From assembly GCA_002694745.1 (NCBI GenBank), contig NZMY01000037.1, positions 62,001 to 126,000 on the forward strand: DNA of 64,000 bases, written 5' to 3'. Source of the stretch: Croceicoccus sp. (GTDB lineage Bacteria; Pseudomonadota; Alphaproteobacteria; Sphingomonadales; Sphingomonadaceae). Below, one piece after another: positions 19,166 through 29,821 of this stretch (the first letter of the stretch is position 1; each line of letters opens with the position of its first letter). A program made the translations under genes and the position numbers. The notes beneath the pieces are model-generated. The model worked only from the letters and a program-made list of their open reading frames with translations. It was not told where the DNA came from and searched no databases.

Positions 19166-21547
19166 GTGGCGCTGGCGGCCAGCGCGTTTCTCATCCAATT
19201 GCTGTCGGGTATCTGGCTGCTGACCGCCGCCTATGCGGGCGGCGCCGCCGTCATCGCGCTTGCGCTGCGGCGCGTCGCCATGCGCAGCGCCGTGCCGGCG
19301 GACGAAAGCCTCGCCCCGCCCGACTGGTCGGTCACCGTTTCTGCGATCGAGCGGGACAATATGGCGACCGTCATCACCGACGGGGCAGGGCGCGTCGTCT
19401 GCGCGAATACGCGATACGGCGAATGGTTCGGCTTTGATAGCGCGCCGCCCGAATTGGCGCTCGACGAAAAATCGACGGACCGCCTGCGCGAAGGCGCGCG
19501 CGAGGCGTGGCGTGCCGGTTCGGTCCGCGTCGAATCGCTGGTCGGCACTAGCGGCCGCTGGAACGCCGCGATCAGGCGGGCAGGGCGCGGACAGGACTAT
19601 CTGGTCTGGGACCTCGCTCCGGTCGAGATGGTGGATCTGGGTGCGCGTGTCGTGCGGCAATTGGGCGACAAGCTGGGCCGCGCGCTGTCCCGCGCCGGCA
19701 TCCAGGCGGCAGCGGTCAATGATGACGGCGAAATCTTGGGTGCCAACAAGGACTTCCTGCGCCGTGCGACCGGCAATAGCGAGTCCGAGTTGGCGGGACG
19801 CGAATTCGTCGAATTCCTGACCGCCGACGAATATGACCGCATTTTCTATGCGCGCGAGGGGACGAGCGGCGAGGATCTGCGCCTGCTCCATTTCCCGATC
19901 GCCGATCCCGATCTGCCGATGGACGACAGCGCGCCTTCGCTGTTCCTGATCCTCGATGGCGGGCTGCGTGCCAACGATTCGGCGGCATTGCCCGAGATCG
20001 AGGCACTGCTGGCGTTGCTTCCGCTGGGGCTGGCGATGACCGATCGCGACGGCCGCTTCCTGTTTGCCAACAAGGCCTTTCGCCGCGCCGCAGGGCTTGA
20101 GGAGCAGGGCGAGATTCCCCCTTTCCCCAGCGATCTGGTGGTGCGTGAGGACAAGGGCGCCTTTGCCGATGCCATCCGCCGCCATGCGGCCGGAACCTCC
20201 TCGGCAGGCGCCATGCCTGTGCGACTGGAAGCCAACTCGGAAGAGCCGGTCACGCTCAGCCTGGCGGGCGTGCGCGGTCTTGGCGATGCGGCGGTGCTGC
20301 TCAGCTTGAAGGACACGACCGAGGAAACGCGCCTGAAAAGGCAGGTCGCTCAGGCGACCAAGATGCAGGCCGTCGGGCAATTGGCAGGCGGCGTGGCGCA
20401 TGACTTCAACAATGTGCTGACCGCAATCATCGGCTATTGCGACCTGATGCTGCTCCGCCATGCGCCGGGCGACAGCGATTACGACGACATTCAGCAGATC
20501 AAGGCGAATTCCAATCGCGCGGCCTCGCTGACGCGGCAATTGCTGGCCTTTTCGCGCCAGCAGACGCTGCGCCCTCAAGTGCTGCAACTGCCCGACGTCG
20601 TCAGCGAGGTCTCGAACCTGCTGAAACGGCTGATCGGCGAGAAGATCGAGCTGCGCGTCGATCACGACCGGGCCCTTGGCGCGGTGCGAGCCGATCCTCA
20701 GCAACTTGAGCAGGTCATCATCAACCTTGCGGTCAATGCGCGCGATGCGATGATGTCCAAGGGCGATGGAGACGGCGGGATCCTCACGATTTCGACCCGC
20801 CGCGTCGGCCCGCGTGACGTCCGCGCGATGAAGAACGAGGTGCTGCCGCCCGGCAATTACACCGCGCTGGTGGTGGAGGATACGGGCACAGGCATTCCCG
20901 CCGAGTCGCTCGGCAAGATCTTCGAGCCGTTCTTCACGACCAAGGAAATGGGCAAGGGCACGGGCCTCGGCCTGTCGACCGTCTATGGCATCGTCAAGCA
21001 GTCGGGCGGCTTTATCTTTGCAGAGAGCGAGCCGGGCCAGGGCGCGCGCTTTTCAGTCTATCTTCCGGTGCATATTCCGGTCGCAGGGAGCGAATCGCCT
21101 CGCCGGCCTGACGAAGCGGAACCGCGCGCCGTTTTCGGCGGAACGGGAACGATCCTGCTGGTGGAGGACGAGGACACCGTGCGTGCGGTCGCGGAACGCG
21201 CGCTGACGCGGCAGGGTTACAAGGTCCAGACCGCCAGTGACGGCGAGGAAGGCCTGCAGATCGTGCGCGATGGGGGCGAGTTTGACCTCGTGATCTCGGA
21301 CGTGGTGATGCCCACGCTCGACGGTCCTGCCATGGCGCGAGAGATCCGCAAGCTGAAGCCCGGCCTGCCGGTGCTCTTCATGTCCGGCTATGCCGAGGAG
21401 CAGCTGCGGCGCGAGATCGACTTTGCTGGCATGCATTTCCTGCCGAAACCCTTTTCCGTCGCGCAGATAGGAAAGAAAGTTGGGGCTATCTTGGGAGAGC
21501 AGGCGGCAACCGCAAAACCCGCGGAAACGCGCGACAATGGGTTGTAG
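19166..21547 (+). CDS. cckA: cell-cycle hybrid histidine kinase CckA
   Basis: Hybrid kinase/phosphatase that feeds phosphate through ChpT to the master regulator CtrA in alphaproteobacteria. N-terminal membrane helices ([18 protein letters not shown] onward) are followed by two PAS-like regions, the dimerisation His in [19 protein letters not shown], the ATPase boxes [39 protein letters not shown] and [14 protein letters not shown], and a C-terminal receiver with [10 protein letters not shown] and the phospho-Asp in LVISDVVMP. The first normal start in frame is GTG 19166 (793 residues), but a conserved-looking WPDWLPV stretch precedes it. A CTG at 19100 overlapping the upstream stop as CTGA would include it. 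Confidence 0.93.
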   Translation: MALAASAFLIQLLSGIWLLTAAYAGGAAVIALALRRVAMRSAVPADESLAPPDWSVTVSAIERDNMATVITDGAGRVVCANTRYGEWFGFDSAPPELALDEKSTDRLREGAREAWRAGSVRVESLVGTSGRWNAAIRRAGRGQDYLVWDLAPVEMVDLGARVVRQLGDKLGRALSRAGIQAAAVNDDGEILGANKDFLRRATGNSESELAGREFVEFLTADEYDRIFYAREGTSGEDLRLLHFPIADPDLPMDDSAPSLFLILDGGLRANDSAALPEIEALLALLPLGLAMTDRDGRFLFANKAFRRAAGLEEQGEIPPFPSDLVVREDKGAFADAIRRHAAGTSSAGAMPVRLEANSEEPVTLSLAGVRGLGDAAVLLSLKDTTEETRLKRQVAQATKMQAVGQLAGGVAHDFNNVLTAIIGYCDLMLLRHAPGDSDYDDIQQIKANSNRAASLTRQLLAFSRQQTLRPQVLQLPDVVSEVSNLLKRLIGEKIELRVDHDRALGAVRADPQQLEQVIINLAVNARDAMMSKGDGDGGILTISTRRVGPRDVRAMKNEVLPPGNYTALVVEDTGTGIPAESLGKIFEPFFTTKEMGKGTGLGLSTVYGIVKQSGGFIFAESEPGQGARFSVYLPVHIPVAGSESPRRPDEAEPRAVFGGTGTILLVEDEDTVRAVAERALTRQGYKVQTASDGEEGLQIVRDGGEFDLVISDVVMPTLDGPAMAREIRKLKPGLPVLFMSGYAEEQLRREIDFAGMHFLPKPFSVAQIGKKVGAILGEQAATAKPAETRDNGL

Positions 21548-21558
21548 GAAATTTCTTT

Positions 21559-21573
21559 GTTCCCCACTTGTTC
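21559..21573 (+). promoter_or_regulatory. LexA (SOS) box in front of recA
   Basis: GTTC-CCCACTT-GTTC is an exact match to the alphaproteobacterial LexA site GTTC-N7-GTTC. Its second half overlaps a possible -35 (TTGTTC, 21568-21573) that is followed 17 bases later by TACATC. The same half also forms a perfect inverted repeat, TTGTTCTGTGAGAACAA (21568-21584). LexA repression of recA with induction by DNA damage is expected. Confidence 0.85.
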
Positions 21574-21652
21574 TGTGAGAACAAATGCGATACATCACTG
21601 TCCATGCAGTTGACCTTTGGGGGCAACGAACTAGGCAGCAGGGGGCCGTGAA

Positions 21653-22723
<1,071 letters not shown>

Positions 22724-22748
22724 TCGTCAGCCACCAGGTATGTTGATG

Positions 22749-22776
22749 GGGGCGGGAAGCGATTCCCGCCCCTTTT
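22749..22776 (+). terminator. rho-independent terminator of recA
   Basis: GGGGCGGGAA, loop GCGA, TTCCCGCCCC, then TTTT. It begins 25 bases after the recA stop. Confidence 0.92.
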
Positions 22777-22877
22777 CATTGCGCCATCGCCTGTTATCGG
22801 CGTTTCCGCTGCGACGGAACGGGCATTGCGCAAGATGGCTTCTTGTCGAAGCGGCGTAGCTGTCCTAACTGCCCCGC

Positions 22878-25547
22878 ATGACGTCGACCAATGATATCCG
22901 CTCCTCGTTCCTGGGCTATTTCGCCGGGAAGGGGCACGAGAAGGTCCATTCCGCGCCTCTCGTTCCCTATAACGATCCCACGCTGATGTTCGTGAACGCG
23001 GGCATGGTGCCCTTCAAGAACGTCTTCACGGGCCTGGAAAAACGCGAAATTCCGCGTGCCACTTCGTCGCAGAAATGCGTGCGTGCGGGCGGCAAGCATA
23101 ACGATCTCGACAATGTCGGCTATACCGCGCGGCACCACACCTTTTTCGAGATGCTGGGCAATTTCTCGTTCGGCGACTATTTCAAGGAGGAGGCGATCCT
23201 GAACGCCTGGACCTTGCTGACCAAGGAATGGGGTCTCGCACCCGAAAAGCTGACCGCCACCGTCTATCATACCGATGACGAGGCGTTCGACCTGTGGCGC
23301 AAGATCGCGGGCCTGCCGGAAGAGCGGATCATCCGGATCGCGACCAGCGACAATTTCTGGTCGATGGGCGATACCGGTCCGTGTGGTCCGTGCAGCGAGA
23401 TTTTCTACGACCACGGCGACAAGATCTGGGGCGGCCCTCCGGGATCGCCCGAGGGAGACGGCGATCGCTTCATCGAGATCTGGAACCTGGTGTTCATGCA
23501 GTTCGAGCAGCAGGCCGACGGCACGCGCCAGCCGCTGCCGAAGCCTTCGATCGATACCGGCATGGGGCTGGAGCGCATCTCCGCCGTGATGCAGGGTGTG
23601 CATGACAATTACGACATCGACACGTTCAAGGCGCTGATCGCGGCCTCGGAAAGCCTCACCGGCGTCGCGGCCGAGGGCGATGCCCGCGCCAGCCACCGCG
23701 TCATCGCGGACCATTTGCGCTCGACCGGGTTCCTGCTGGCCGATGGCGTGCTGCCGTCGAACGAGGGGCGGGGCTATGTGCTGCGCCGGATCATGCGCCG
23801 CGCCATGCGCCATGCGCATTTGCTGGGCGCCGCCGATCCGCTGATGCACCGTCTGGTGCCGTCGCTGGTGGCCGAGATGGGGCAGGCCTATCCCGAACTC
23901 GCCCGTGCGCAGGCGCTGGTCGAGGAAGTGCTGGAACGTGAGGAAACCCGCTTCCGCCAGACGCTGGAGAAGGGTCTGCGCCTGCTTGACGATGCCGCCG
24001 CCGATCTGGGCGAAGGCGACGAACTTCCGGGCGAAACCGCGTTCAAGCTCTATGACACCTATGGCTTCCCCTATGACCTGACCGAGGACGCGCTGCGTTC
24101 GCGCAAGATCACCGTCGACCGCGCCGGTTTCGATGCCGCGATGGACCAGCAAAAGGCCGCAGCCCGCGCCGCGTGGAAGGGCTCGGGCGATGCGGCCTCC
24201 AGCGAGGTGTGGTTCGACATTGCCGAGCGCGAAGGGGTCACGGAATTCACCGGCTATACGTCGACCGCGGGCGAGGGCACCGTTGTCGCGCTGATCGTCG
24301 ATGGCGCGGAAACGCAGAGTGCCGACGCTGGTCAGGAGGTCATCGTCCTGACTAACCAGACCCCATTCTATGGCGAAAGCGGCGGTCAGTCGGGTGACGC
24401 GGGCACGATAACGCGTCCTGACGGGTTGAAGATCGAGGTTACCGACACCGGCAAGCCGCTGGGCCGCCTGCACGCGCATCACGGCAAGATCGAAGCCGGC
24501 ACGATTGCCGTAGGGGAAACCGTGCATCTGACCGTCGATGCCGAACGGCGCGACGCGATCAGGGCCAATCACTCGGCCACCCACCTGCTGCATGCCGCGC
24601 TGCGCCACCGTTTGGGCGGTCATGTGACGCAAAAGGGGTCGCTGGTGGCCGAAGAACGGCTGCGCTTCGACTTCTCGCATCCCAAGGCGCTGACGCCCGA
24701 GGATATCGCGGCGATCGAGGCGGAAGTGAACGCCGAGATCCGGCATAACGAACCGGTCACCACCCGCCTGATGAGCCCCGACGATGCGATCGAGGCAGGC
24801 GCGATGGCGCTGTTCGGCGAGAAATACGGCGAGGAGGTCCGCGTTCTTTCAATGGGGCGCGCAGGACAGGATGCGCGCAATTATTCGGTCGAGCTTTGCG
24901 GCGGCACCCACGTCAATGCGCTGGGCGACATTGGCGTGTTCCGCATCGTATCCGAAAGCGCGGTGTCGTCTGGCGTGCGCCGTATCGAGGCGTTGACGGG
25001 CGAAGCGGCCCGGCAGTGGCTCGTGGCGCGCGAGGATGCGCTCAAGGCCATTGCCGGCGCGATCAAGGCGTCGCCCGACGAAGCGCTGGACCGCGTGCAG
25101 GCCCTCGTTGACGAACGCCGAAAGCTGGACCGCGAACTGGCCGAGGCGCGCAAGGCGCTGGCCCTTGCAGGTGCCAGTGGCGGCGGTTCGGCCTCGGCCC
25201 CAGCGGACGAAGATGTCGGAGGTGCGAAATTCTCGGGCCAGGTCCTCGACGGCATGAATCCCAAGGAATTGCGCAGCCTGCTTGACGAAGCGAAAAAGCG
25301 GATGGGCTCCGGCGTTGCGGCGATCGTCGCGGTCAACGATGGGCGCGCCGCGATCGCTGTGGCCGTGACGGACGATCTGACCGATCGCTTCGACGCGGTT
25401 GCCCTTCTGCGCGAAGGCGTGACGGCACTGGGCGGCAAGGGCGGCGGCGGCCGTGCCGACATGGCGCGGGGCGGCGGGCCTGACGGCAGCAAGGCGGCCG
25501 ACGCAATCGCTGCGGTCAAGGCGGCCATGGCGGAAACGGTCGCCTGA
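22878..25547 (+). CDS. alaS: alanine--tRNA ligase
   Basis: Charges tRNA-Ala and edits mischarged Ser or Gly. It has 889 residues. The N-terminal class II core includes [31 protein letters not shown] and the arginine motif [11 protein letters not shown]. The editing domain has the zinc ligands in [13 protein letters not shown] and [13 protein letters not shown]-Ala-type oligomerisation domain ends the protein, including a glycine-rich [16 protein letters not shown]. All regions are intact. Confidence 0.98.
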   Translation: MTSTNDIRSSFLGYFAGKGHEKVHSAPLVPYNDPTLMFVNAGMVPFKNVFTGLEKREIPRATSSQKCVRAGGKHNDLDNVGYTARHHTFFEMLGNFSFGDYFKEEAILNAWTLLTKEWGLAPEKLTATVYHTDDEAFDLWRKIAGLPEERIIRIATSDNFWSMGDTGPCGPCSEIFYDHGDKIWGGPPGSPEGDGDRFIEIWNLVFMQFEQQADGTRQPLPKPSIDTGMGLERISAVMQGVHDNYDIDTFKALIAASESLTGVAAEGDARASHRVIADHLRSTGFLLADGVLPSNEGRGYVLRRIMRRAMRHAHLLGAADPLMHRLVPSLVAEMGQAYPELARAQALVEEVLEREETRFRQTLEKGLRLLDDAAADLGEGDELPGETAFKLYDTYGFPYDLTEDALRSRKITVDRAGFDAAMDQQKAAARAAWKGSGDAASSEVWFDIAEREGVTEFTGYTSTAGEGTVVALIVDGAETQSADAGQEVIVLTNQTPFYGESGGQSGDAGTITRPDGLKIEVTDTGKPLGRLHAHHGKIEAGTIAVGETVHLTVDAERRDAIRANHSATHLLHAALRHRLGGHVTQKGSLVAEERLRFDFSHPKALTPEDIAAIEAEVNAEIRHNEPVTTRLMSPDDAIEAGAMALFGEKYGEEVRVLSMGRAGQDARNYSVELCGGTHVNALGDIGVFRIVSESAVSSGVRRIEALTGEAARQWLVAREDALKAIAGAIKASPDEALDRVQALVDERRKLDRELAEARKALALAGASGGGSASAPADEDVGGAKFSGQVLDGMNPKELRSLLDEAKKRMGSGVAAIVAVNDGRAAIAVAVTDDLTDRFDAVALLREGVTALGGKGGGGRADMARGGGPDGSKAADAIAAVKAAMAETVA

Positions 25548-25571
25548 ACGCGCCAGGCACGGGCGCAAGAC

Positions 25572-27329
25572 CTACCCCTCGGCGGGGGAGGTCTTCAGCT
25601 TGGGTCTCTTGCTCAATTCGCCTTCCAGCATGAGCTGGTCGCGGAATTCGTCGCGCTTCTCGTGGATCGAGGCGATGACGGGACCCATCGGCACGCCGAC
25701 ATTGACCAGCACGGCCTCGCTCAATTGCAGAGAGCTTTCGAGCGTCTCGGGCACCGCCTCGGTCGCGCCGGCGCGGTAGAGTTCGGCCGCATGTGCGGTG
25801 TCGCGGGCGCGGGACACGATTGGCACGCCCGGATAGCTCTCGCGCAATTTGCGGACCAGCCGGGCAACCAGCACCGGCTCGTCCATCGTCAGGATGAAGG
25901 CATTGGCACCCGACAGGTCGATCCTGTCCATCGCCGGGCCGCGTGCATCGGCATAGAGCAGCGGGTGCTGCTTGCGCCGCGCGACATGCACAAGCTCTGG
26001 ATCGGCGTCGATCGCGAGGAAGGGGCGGCCGTGTTTCTGCATCATCTCGGCAACCAGCTGCCCCACGCGGCCATAGCCCAGGATGATCGCGCGTTCCTGC
26101 GTGCCATCGTCCACGGATACAGGTGGCGCGGCGTCGACGCGGCGGGCGACCGCCTTGCCGATCAGCGCGAGGATCGGCGTAATGGTCAGGCCGATGGCAG
26201 TGACGATCTGCCAGAATTGCGCCGTCTGGGGCTGAATGAGCTGTGCGCTGGCGGCGGCGGCCATCACGATCAGGGGGGTTTCCGAAGGCGCCGACATCAA
26301 TATGCCAGTTTCGACGGCAGTTCCGCGCCGCGCGCCCATCATGCGAAGCAATATGCCCGTGACGAGCGCCTTGCCCAGCAGAACCCCTGCCACCGCGATG
26401 GCGATCGGCGCGATATTCTCGGCAACCACGCCGAGATCGACGCCCATGCCCACGGTGATCAGGAAGATGCCGAGCGCAAGACCCTTGAACGGGGCGGTGA
26501 TGCCCTCAACTTCGGTATGATATTCGGTCTCGGCGATCAGCAGGCCCGCGATCAGCGCACCGACGATAGGGGACAGCCCCACCGCCGCCGTCGCAAGGCT
26601 GGCGATGATGACGACCAGCAGGCTGGCGGCCAAAAAGAGTTCGGGGCTTTTGGTACGGGCTGCCTGTGCGAACAGGCGGGGCAGCATGAAGCGGCCCGCG
26701 ATCATCAGCACCGCGATCGTCAGCGCGCCAGTCCAGATCGTGGTCCATAGTCCGTCCCCTCCGTCAGACGCCGCATAGGGCGCCATCGCGCCAAGCAGGA
26801 AGATGATGGGGACGATGGCGATGTCCTCGAACAGCAGCATCGACAGGGCCGCCTTGCCGACGGGCGACTTGGTCCCCGAAATCGGCAGCACCAGCGCGGT
26901 CGAGGACAGGGCAAGCGCAAGGCCGAGACCCAGCGCGCCGCTCCAGTACTGGCCCATCACCATCAGGGCAAAGGCGATGAGCGCCGCCGATATGGTGAGT
27001 TCCAGCGCGCCCAGCCCGAACACCAGCCGCCGCATCGACCATAATCGGTTGAAGCTCAGTTCAAGACCGATGGTGAACAGCAGCAGGATGATCCCGAACT
27101 CGGCAAAGGGATCGAGCCCTTGTGGGTCGGTTATCGTGACATATTGCAGCCAGGGATAATCGAACACCAAGCGGCCAAGCCCGAAAGGCCCCACCGCCAT
27201 GCCGACAAGGATGAAACCGATGATCGGCGTGACGCGGAACCGCGCAAAGACCGGAATGACGATGCCTGCCGCCCCAAGGATGACCAAAGCATCGGACAGG
27301 ACGGGGGTAAGGTGCAGTTCGCTCGCCAT
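25572..27329 (-). CDS. CPA2-family cation:proton antiporter with RCK (TrkA-N) domain (YbaL/RosB-like)
   Basis: 585 residues. About 12 membrane segments span residues 1-385, starting with LVILGAAGIVIPVFARFRV and including GIILLLFTIGLELSFNRLW and IVGALIAGLLIAETEYHTE. They are followed by a cytoplasmic TrkA-N domain with the nucleotide loop ILGYGRVGQLVAEMM and the acidic end of the second strand FLAIDADPELV. The protein probably exchanges K+ or Na+ for protons under nucleotide control, as in Kef/YbaL proteins; the ion cannot be decided. It converges with alaS 24 bases away. Confidence 0.9.
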   Translation of the reverse strand: MASELHLTPVLSDALVILGAAGIVIPVFARFRVTPIIGFILVGMAVGPFGLGRLVFDYPWLQYVTITDPQGLDPFAEFGIILLLFTIGLELSFNRLWSMRRLVFGLGALELTISAALIAFALMVMGQYWSGALGLGLALALSSTALVLPISGTKSPVGKAALSMLLFEDIAIVPIIFLLGAMAPYAASDGGDGLWTTIWTGALTIAVLMIAGRFMLPRLFAQAARTKSPELFLAASLLVVIIASLATAAVGLSPIVGALIAGLLIAETEYHTEVEGITAPFKGLALGIFLITVGMGVDLGVVAENIAPIAIAVAGVLLGKALVTGILLRMMGARRGTAVETGILMSAPSETPLIVMAAAASAQLIQPQTAQFWQIVTAIGLTITPILALIGKAVARRVDAAPPVSVDDGTQERAIILGYGRVGQLVAEMMQKHGRPFLAIDADPELVHVARRKQHPLLYADARGPAMDRIDLSGANAFILTMDEPVLVARLVRKLRESYPGVPIVSRARDTAHAAELYRAGATEAVPETLESSLQLSEAVLVNVGVPMGPVIASIHEKRDEFRDQLMLEGELSKRPKLKTSPAEG

Positions 27330-27417
27330 AAGGGGACGAATATGCAGCTATGCCGCGCGAGGGAAGGGGGGCGCGGGCATAAACTTGATTTTCTTGCAAA
27401 TGGACCGAAGCCGGGCA

Positions 27418-27453
27418 CGAAAACCCCGTCGATCGCCGGTACGGTCGACGGGG
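27418..27453 (-). terminator. rho-independent terminator of the M3 peptidase gene
   Basis: On the minus strand CCCCGTCGA and TCGACGGGG form a 9-bp stem around a 12-base loop, followed by TTTT. It starts 20 bases after the stop of the M3 peptidase. Confidence 0.85.
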
Positions 27454-27472
27454 TATCGAACAGGCGAAAAGC

Positions 27473-29644
27473 CTATTTCGCGGTGTCGAGCAGTCCGCGG
27501 GCGCGCAGCAGCGGCTCTACCTGCGGTTCGCGGCCGGTCAGGGCCCTGAACGCATCGTTGTAGTCGATGGTCCCGCCGCGCGAGAGCACGGTTTCGCGGA
27601 ACCTGTCGCCATTCGCCCGGGTCATGCCGCCATTCGCGTCGTACCATTCGCCGGTGTTTGCCGAGAGCATCTCGGTCCACAGATAGGCGTAATAGCCTGC
27701 CGCATAGCCGCTGGCCCAGATGTGGCGGAAATAGCTGCTGCGATAGCGCGGCGGCACCAGTTCGGTATGAAGACCGGTTTCCGAGAGCGCCTTGGCCTCG
27801 AACGCGTTGACGTCGCCGGGAACCTCGCTGGCGGTGCGCGTGTGCCAGTCCATGTCCAGCATGGCCGCGGCCAGCGTCTCGCCCAGCGAATAGCCCTGGT
27901 CGAAGGTCTGCGAATCCTGCACCTTTTGCAGAAGTTCGGCAGGCATCGGTTCGCCAGTCTGATAATGGCGCGCGTAATTGGCCAGTACCGTCGGCTCGAC
28001 CGCCCATTTCTCGTTCGCCTGGCTGGGGAACTCGACGAAGTCGCGCGGCGTGGCCGTGCCCGACAGCATCGGATAGCGCTGATCCGCGAACATGCCGTGC
28101 AGCGCATGGCCGAATTCGTGGAAGATCGTCTCCACCTCGTCGAAATTCGCCAGCGCCGGTTCGCCTTGCGCCGGCGGCGGGATGTTCAGCACATTGTAGA
28201 TCACCGGCTTTTCATCGAACAGGTGCGACTGGCCGACGAAGCCCGACATCCATGCGCCCCCGCGCTTGTTGTCGCGCTGGAACGGGTCGAAATAGAACAG
28301 CGCCAGTTCCGAACCGTCATTGTCATAGACGGTGTAGACCGACACGGTCGGGTGCCACACCGGGATATCGTCGCGCTTCTTGAAGGTCAGCCCGTAAAGC
28401 TTGTTGGCGGCGAAGAACACGCCGTCTTCCAGCACGCGATTGACTTCGAAATAGGGCTTTGTGGCGTTGTCATCCAGATCGAACTTCTGCGCCCGCACTT
28501 TGGACGCGTAATAGTCCCAGTCCCACGGCTGAACGGTGAAATCGCCGCCTCCGGACTTGATCATCGCGTCGATCGCGGCGGCGTCGCGCGACTGGGCGCG
28601 TGCAGTCGGACCGGCAAGACCCTCCATGAAGCGGGTCGCATTTTCCGGCGTTTCCGCCATGCGGTCGTACATCTGGTAGCTGGCGAAATCGGGTTCGCCG
28701 AACAGAGCAGCCTTTTGCGCGCGCAGGGTGGCAATGGTCTTCACGAGCTCGCGCGTGTCGTTCGCCCCGCCGCCGACAGTGCGGTTCCAGCTCTTTTCGA
28801 ACAAAGCCTTGCGCGTATCGCGATTGTCGAGCGAGGACAGCATCGGCTGCTGCGTCGTGTTCTGCAGGGCGATGACATATTGCCCGTCCAGCCCACGATC
28901 GGCAGCGGTCGAAGCCGCAGCGGCGATCTGCGCATCCGACAGGCCGGCAAGGGCGGCCTTGTCCGAAACGACCAGCGCCTCGTCCTTGGTCGCCTGCGTC
29001 AGCATTTGCGAGAACTGCGTGCTCAGCGTCGACAATTGCGTGTTGATGTCGCGCAGCTGCGTCTTCGCCTCGGGCGAGAGTTCGGCACCCGCGTGGACGA
29101 AGTTCTCATAGGTCTTTTCGAGCAGCACCGCGTCTTCGGGCGTCATGCTCATCGCGGCGCGGTTGTCATAGACCGCCTTAACCCGCGCAAAGATCTCGTC
29201 GTTCAGGTAGAGCGTGTCGCTATGCGCGGCCAGCCTGGGCGACATTTCCTCGTCAATCGCGTCCAGCGTGTCGTTGGTCACCGTGCCGGTCATCACCGAG
29301 AAAACACGCATCACGCGGTCCAGCATGCGGCCGGTGCGCTGCAGTTCGACGATGGTGTTGTCGAATGTCGGCGCTGCGGGATTGTCGGCGATCGCCTGCC
29401 ATTCGGCCTTTTCGATGGCCATGCCCTGTTCGATCGCGGGCCTGAAGTCGCTGTCCTGGATGCGGCTGAAATCAGGCGCATGGAAGGGGAGGGTGGACGG
29501 CTGGGCGAAAATGCCGGTTCCTTCCGGAATGGCGTTTGCAGTGGGTGCGGTGGTCGCCATCGAACTGTCCGTCGCGGTCGTGGTGCAAGCGCCGAGCGAT
29601 GCGGCGCAAAGCGCCGTTCCGATCAGCAGGGCTGATTTATACAA
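27473..29644 (-). CDS. dcp: M3-family zinc peptidyl-dipeptidase (Dcp-like) lipoprotein
   Basis: 723 residues. The N-terminus has a lipobox, LGAC, with Cys20, followed by a Thr/Ala-rich linker, so a lipid-anchored envelope enzyme is likely. The thimet-oligopeptidase zinc motif is HEFGH at 509-513 with the third ligand in the downstream helix. Other M3 features are FYFDPFQRDNKRGGAWM and NVLNIPPPAQGEPALA before it. Dcp enzymes release C-terminal dipeptides from oligopeptides. The lipid anchor differs from cytoplasmic E. coli Dcp. Confidence 0.93.
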   Translation of the reverse strand: MYKSALLIGTALCAASLGACTTTATDSSMATTAPTANAIPEGTGIFAQPSTLPFHAPDFSRIQDSDFRPAIEQGMAIEKAEWQAIADNPAAPTFDNTIVELQRTGRMLDRVMRVFSVMTGTVTNDTLDAIDEEMSPRLAAHSDTLYLNDEIFARVKAVYDNRAAMSMTPEDAVLLEKTYENFVHAGAELSPEAKTQLRDINTQLSTLSTQFSQMLTQATKDEALVVSDKAALAGLSDAQIAAAASTAADRGLDGQYVIALQNTTQQPMLSSLDNRDTRKALFEKSWNRTVGGGANDTRELVKTIATLRAQKAALFGEPDFASYQMYDRMAETPENATRFMEGLAGPTARAQSRDAAAIDAMIKSGGGDFTVQPWDWDYYASKVRAQKFDLDDNATKPYFEVNRVLEDGVFFAANKLYGLTFKKRDDIPVWHPTVSVYTVYDNDGSELALFYFDPFQRDNKRGGAWMSGFVGQSHLFDEKPVIYNVLNIPPPAQGEPALANFDEVETIFHEFGHALHGMFADQRYPMLSGTATPRDFVEFPSQANEKWAVEPTVLANYARHYQTGEPMPAELLQKVQDSQTFDQGYSLGETLAAAMLDMDWHTRTASEVPGDVNAFEAKALSETGLHTELVPPRYRSSYFRHIWASGYAAGYYAYLWTEMLSANTGEWYDANGGMTRANGDRFRETVLSRGGTIDYNDAFRALTGREPQVEPLLRARGLLDTAK

Positions 29645-29821
29645 GAAAACTCTCCGGGAATATTACCTTTTGCGACGACGCGGCGTTCATGGCCGCGCCA
29701 AGGCTGCATGCCTGCAGAAATCCCATCGACAGACCGCGCCCCTGCAGCCTTTATGGCAATTTACGGTCGCAAATGAAACCATTTTGCGACGACTGGCTAG
29801 GGTTGCGGAGTTTCTGGCTGC

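Noticed and set aside
22794-24746. 650-codon minus-strand frame over alaS
   Set aside because: Shadow of alaS in the antisense frame; no recognisable motif and alaS itself is complete and conserved.
27722-29635. 637-codon plus-strand frame over the M3 peptidase
   Set aside because: Antisense shadow; composition dominated by Arg, His, Gln, with no domain.
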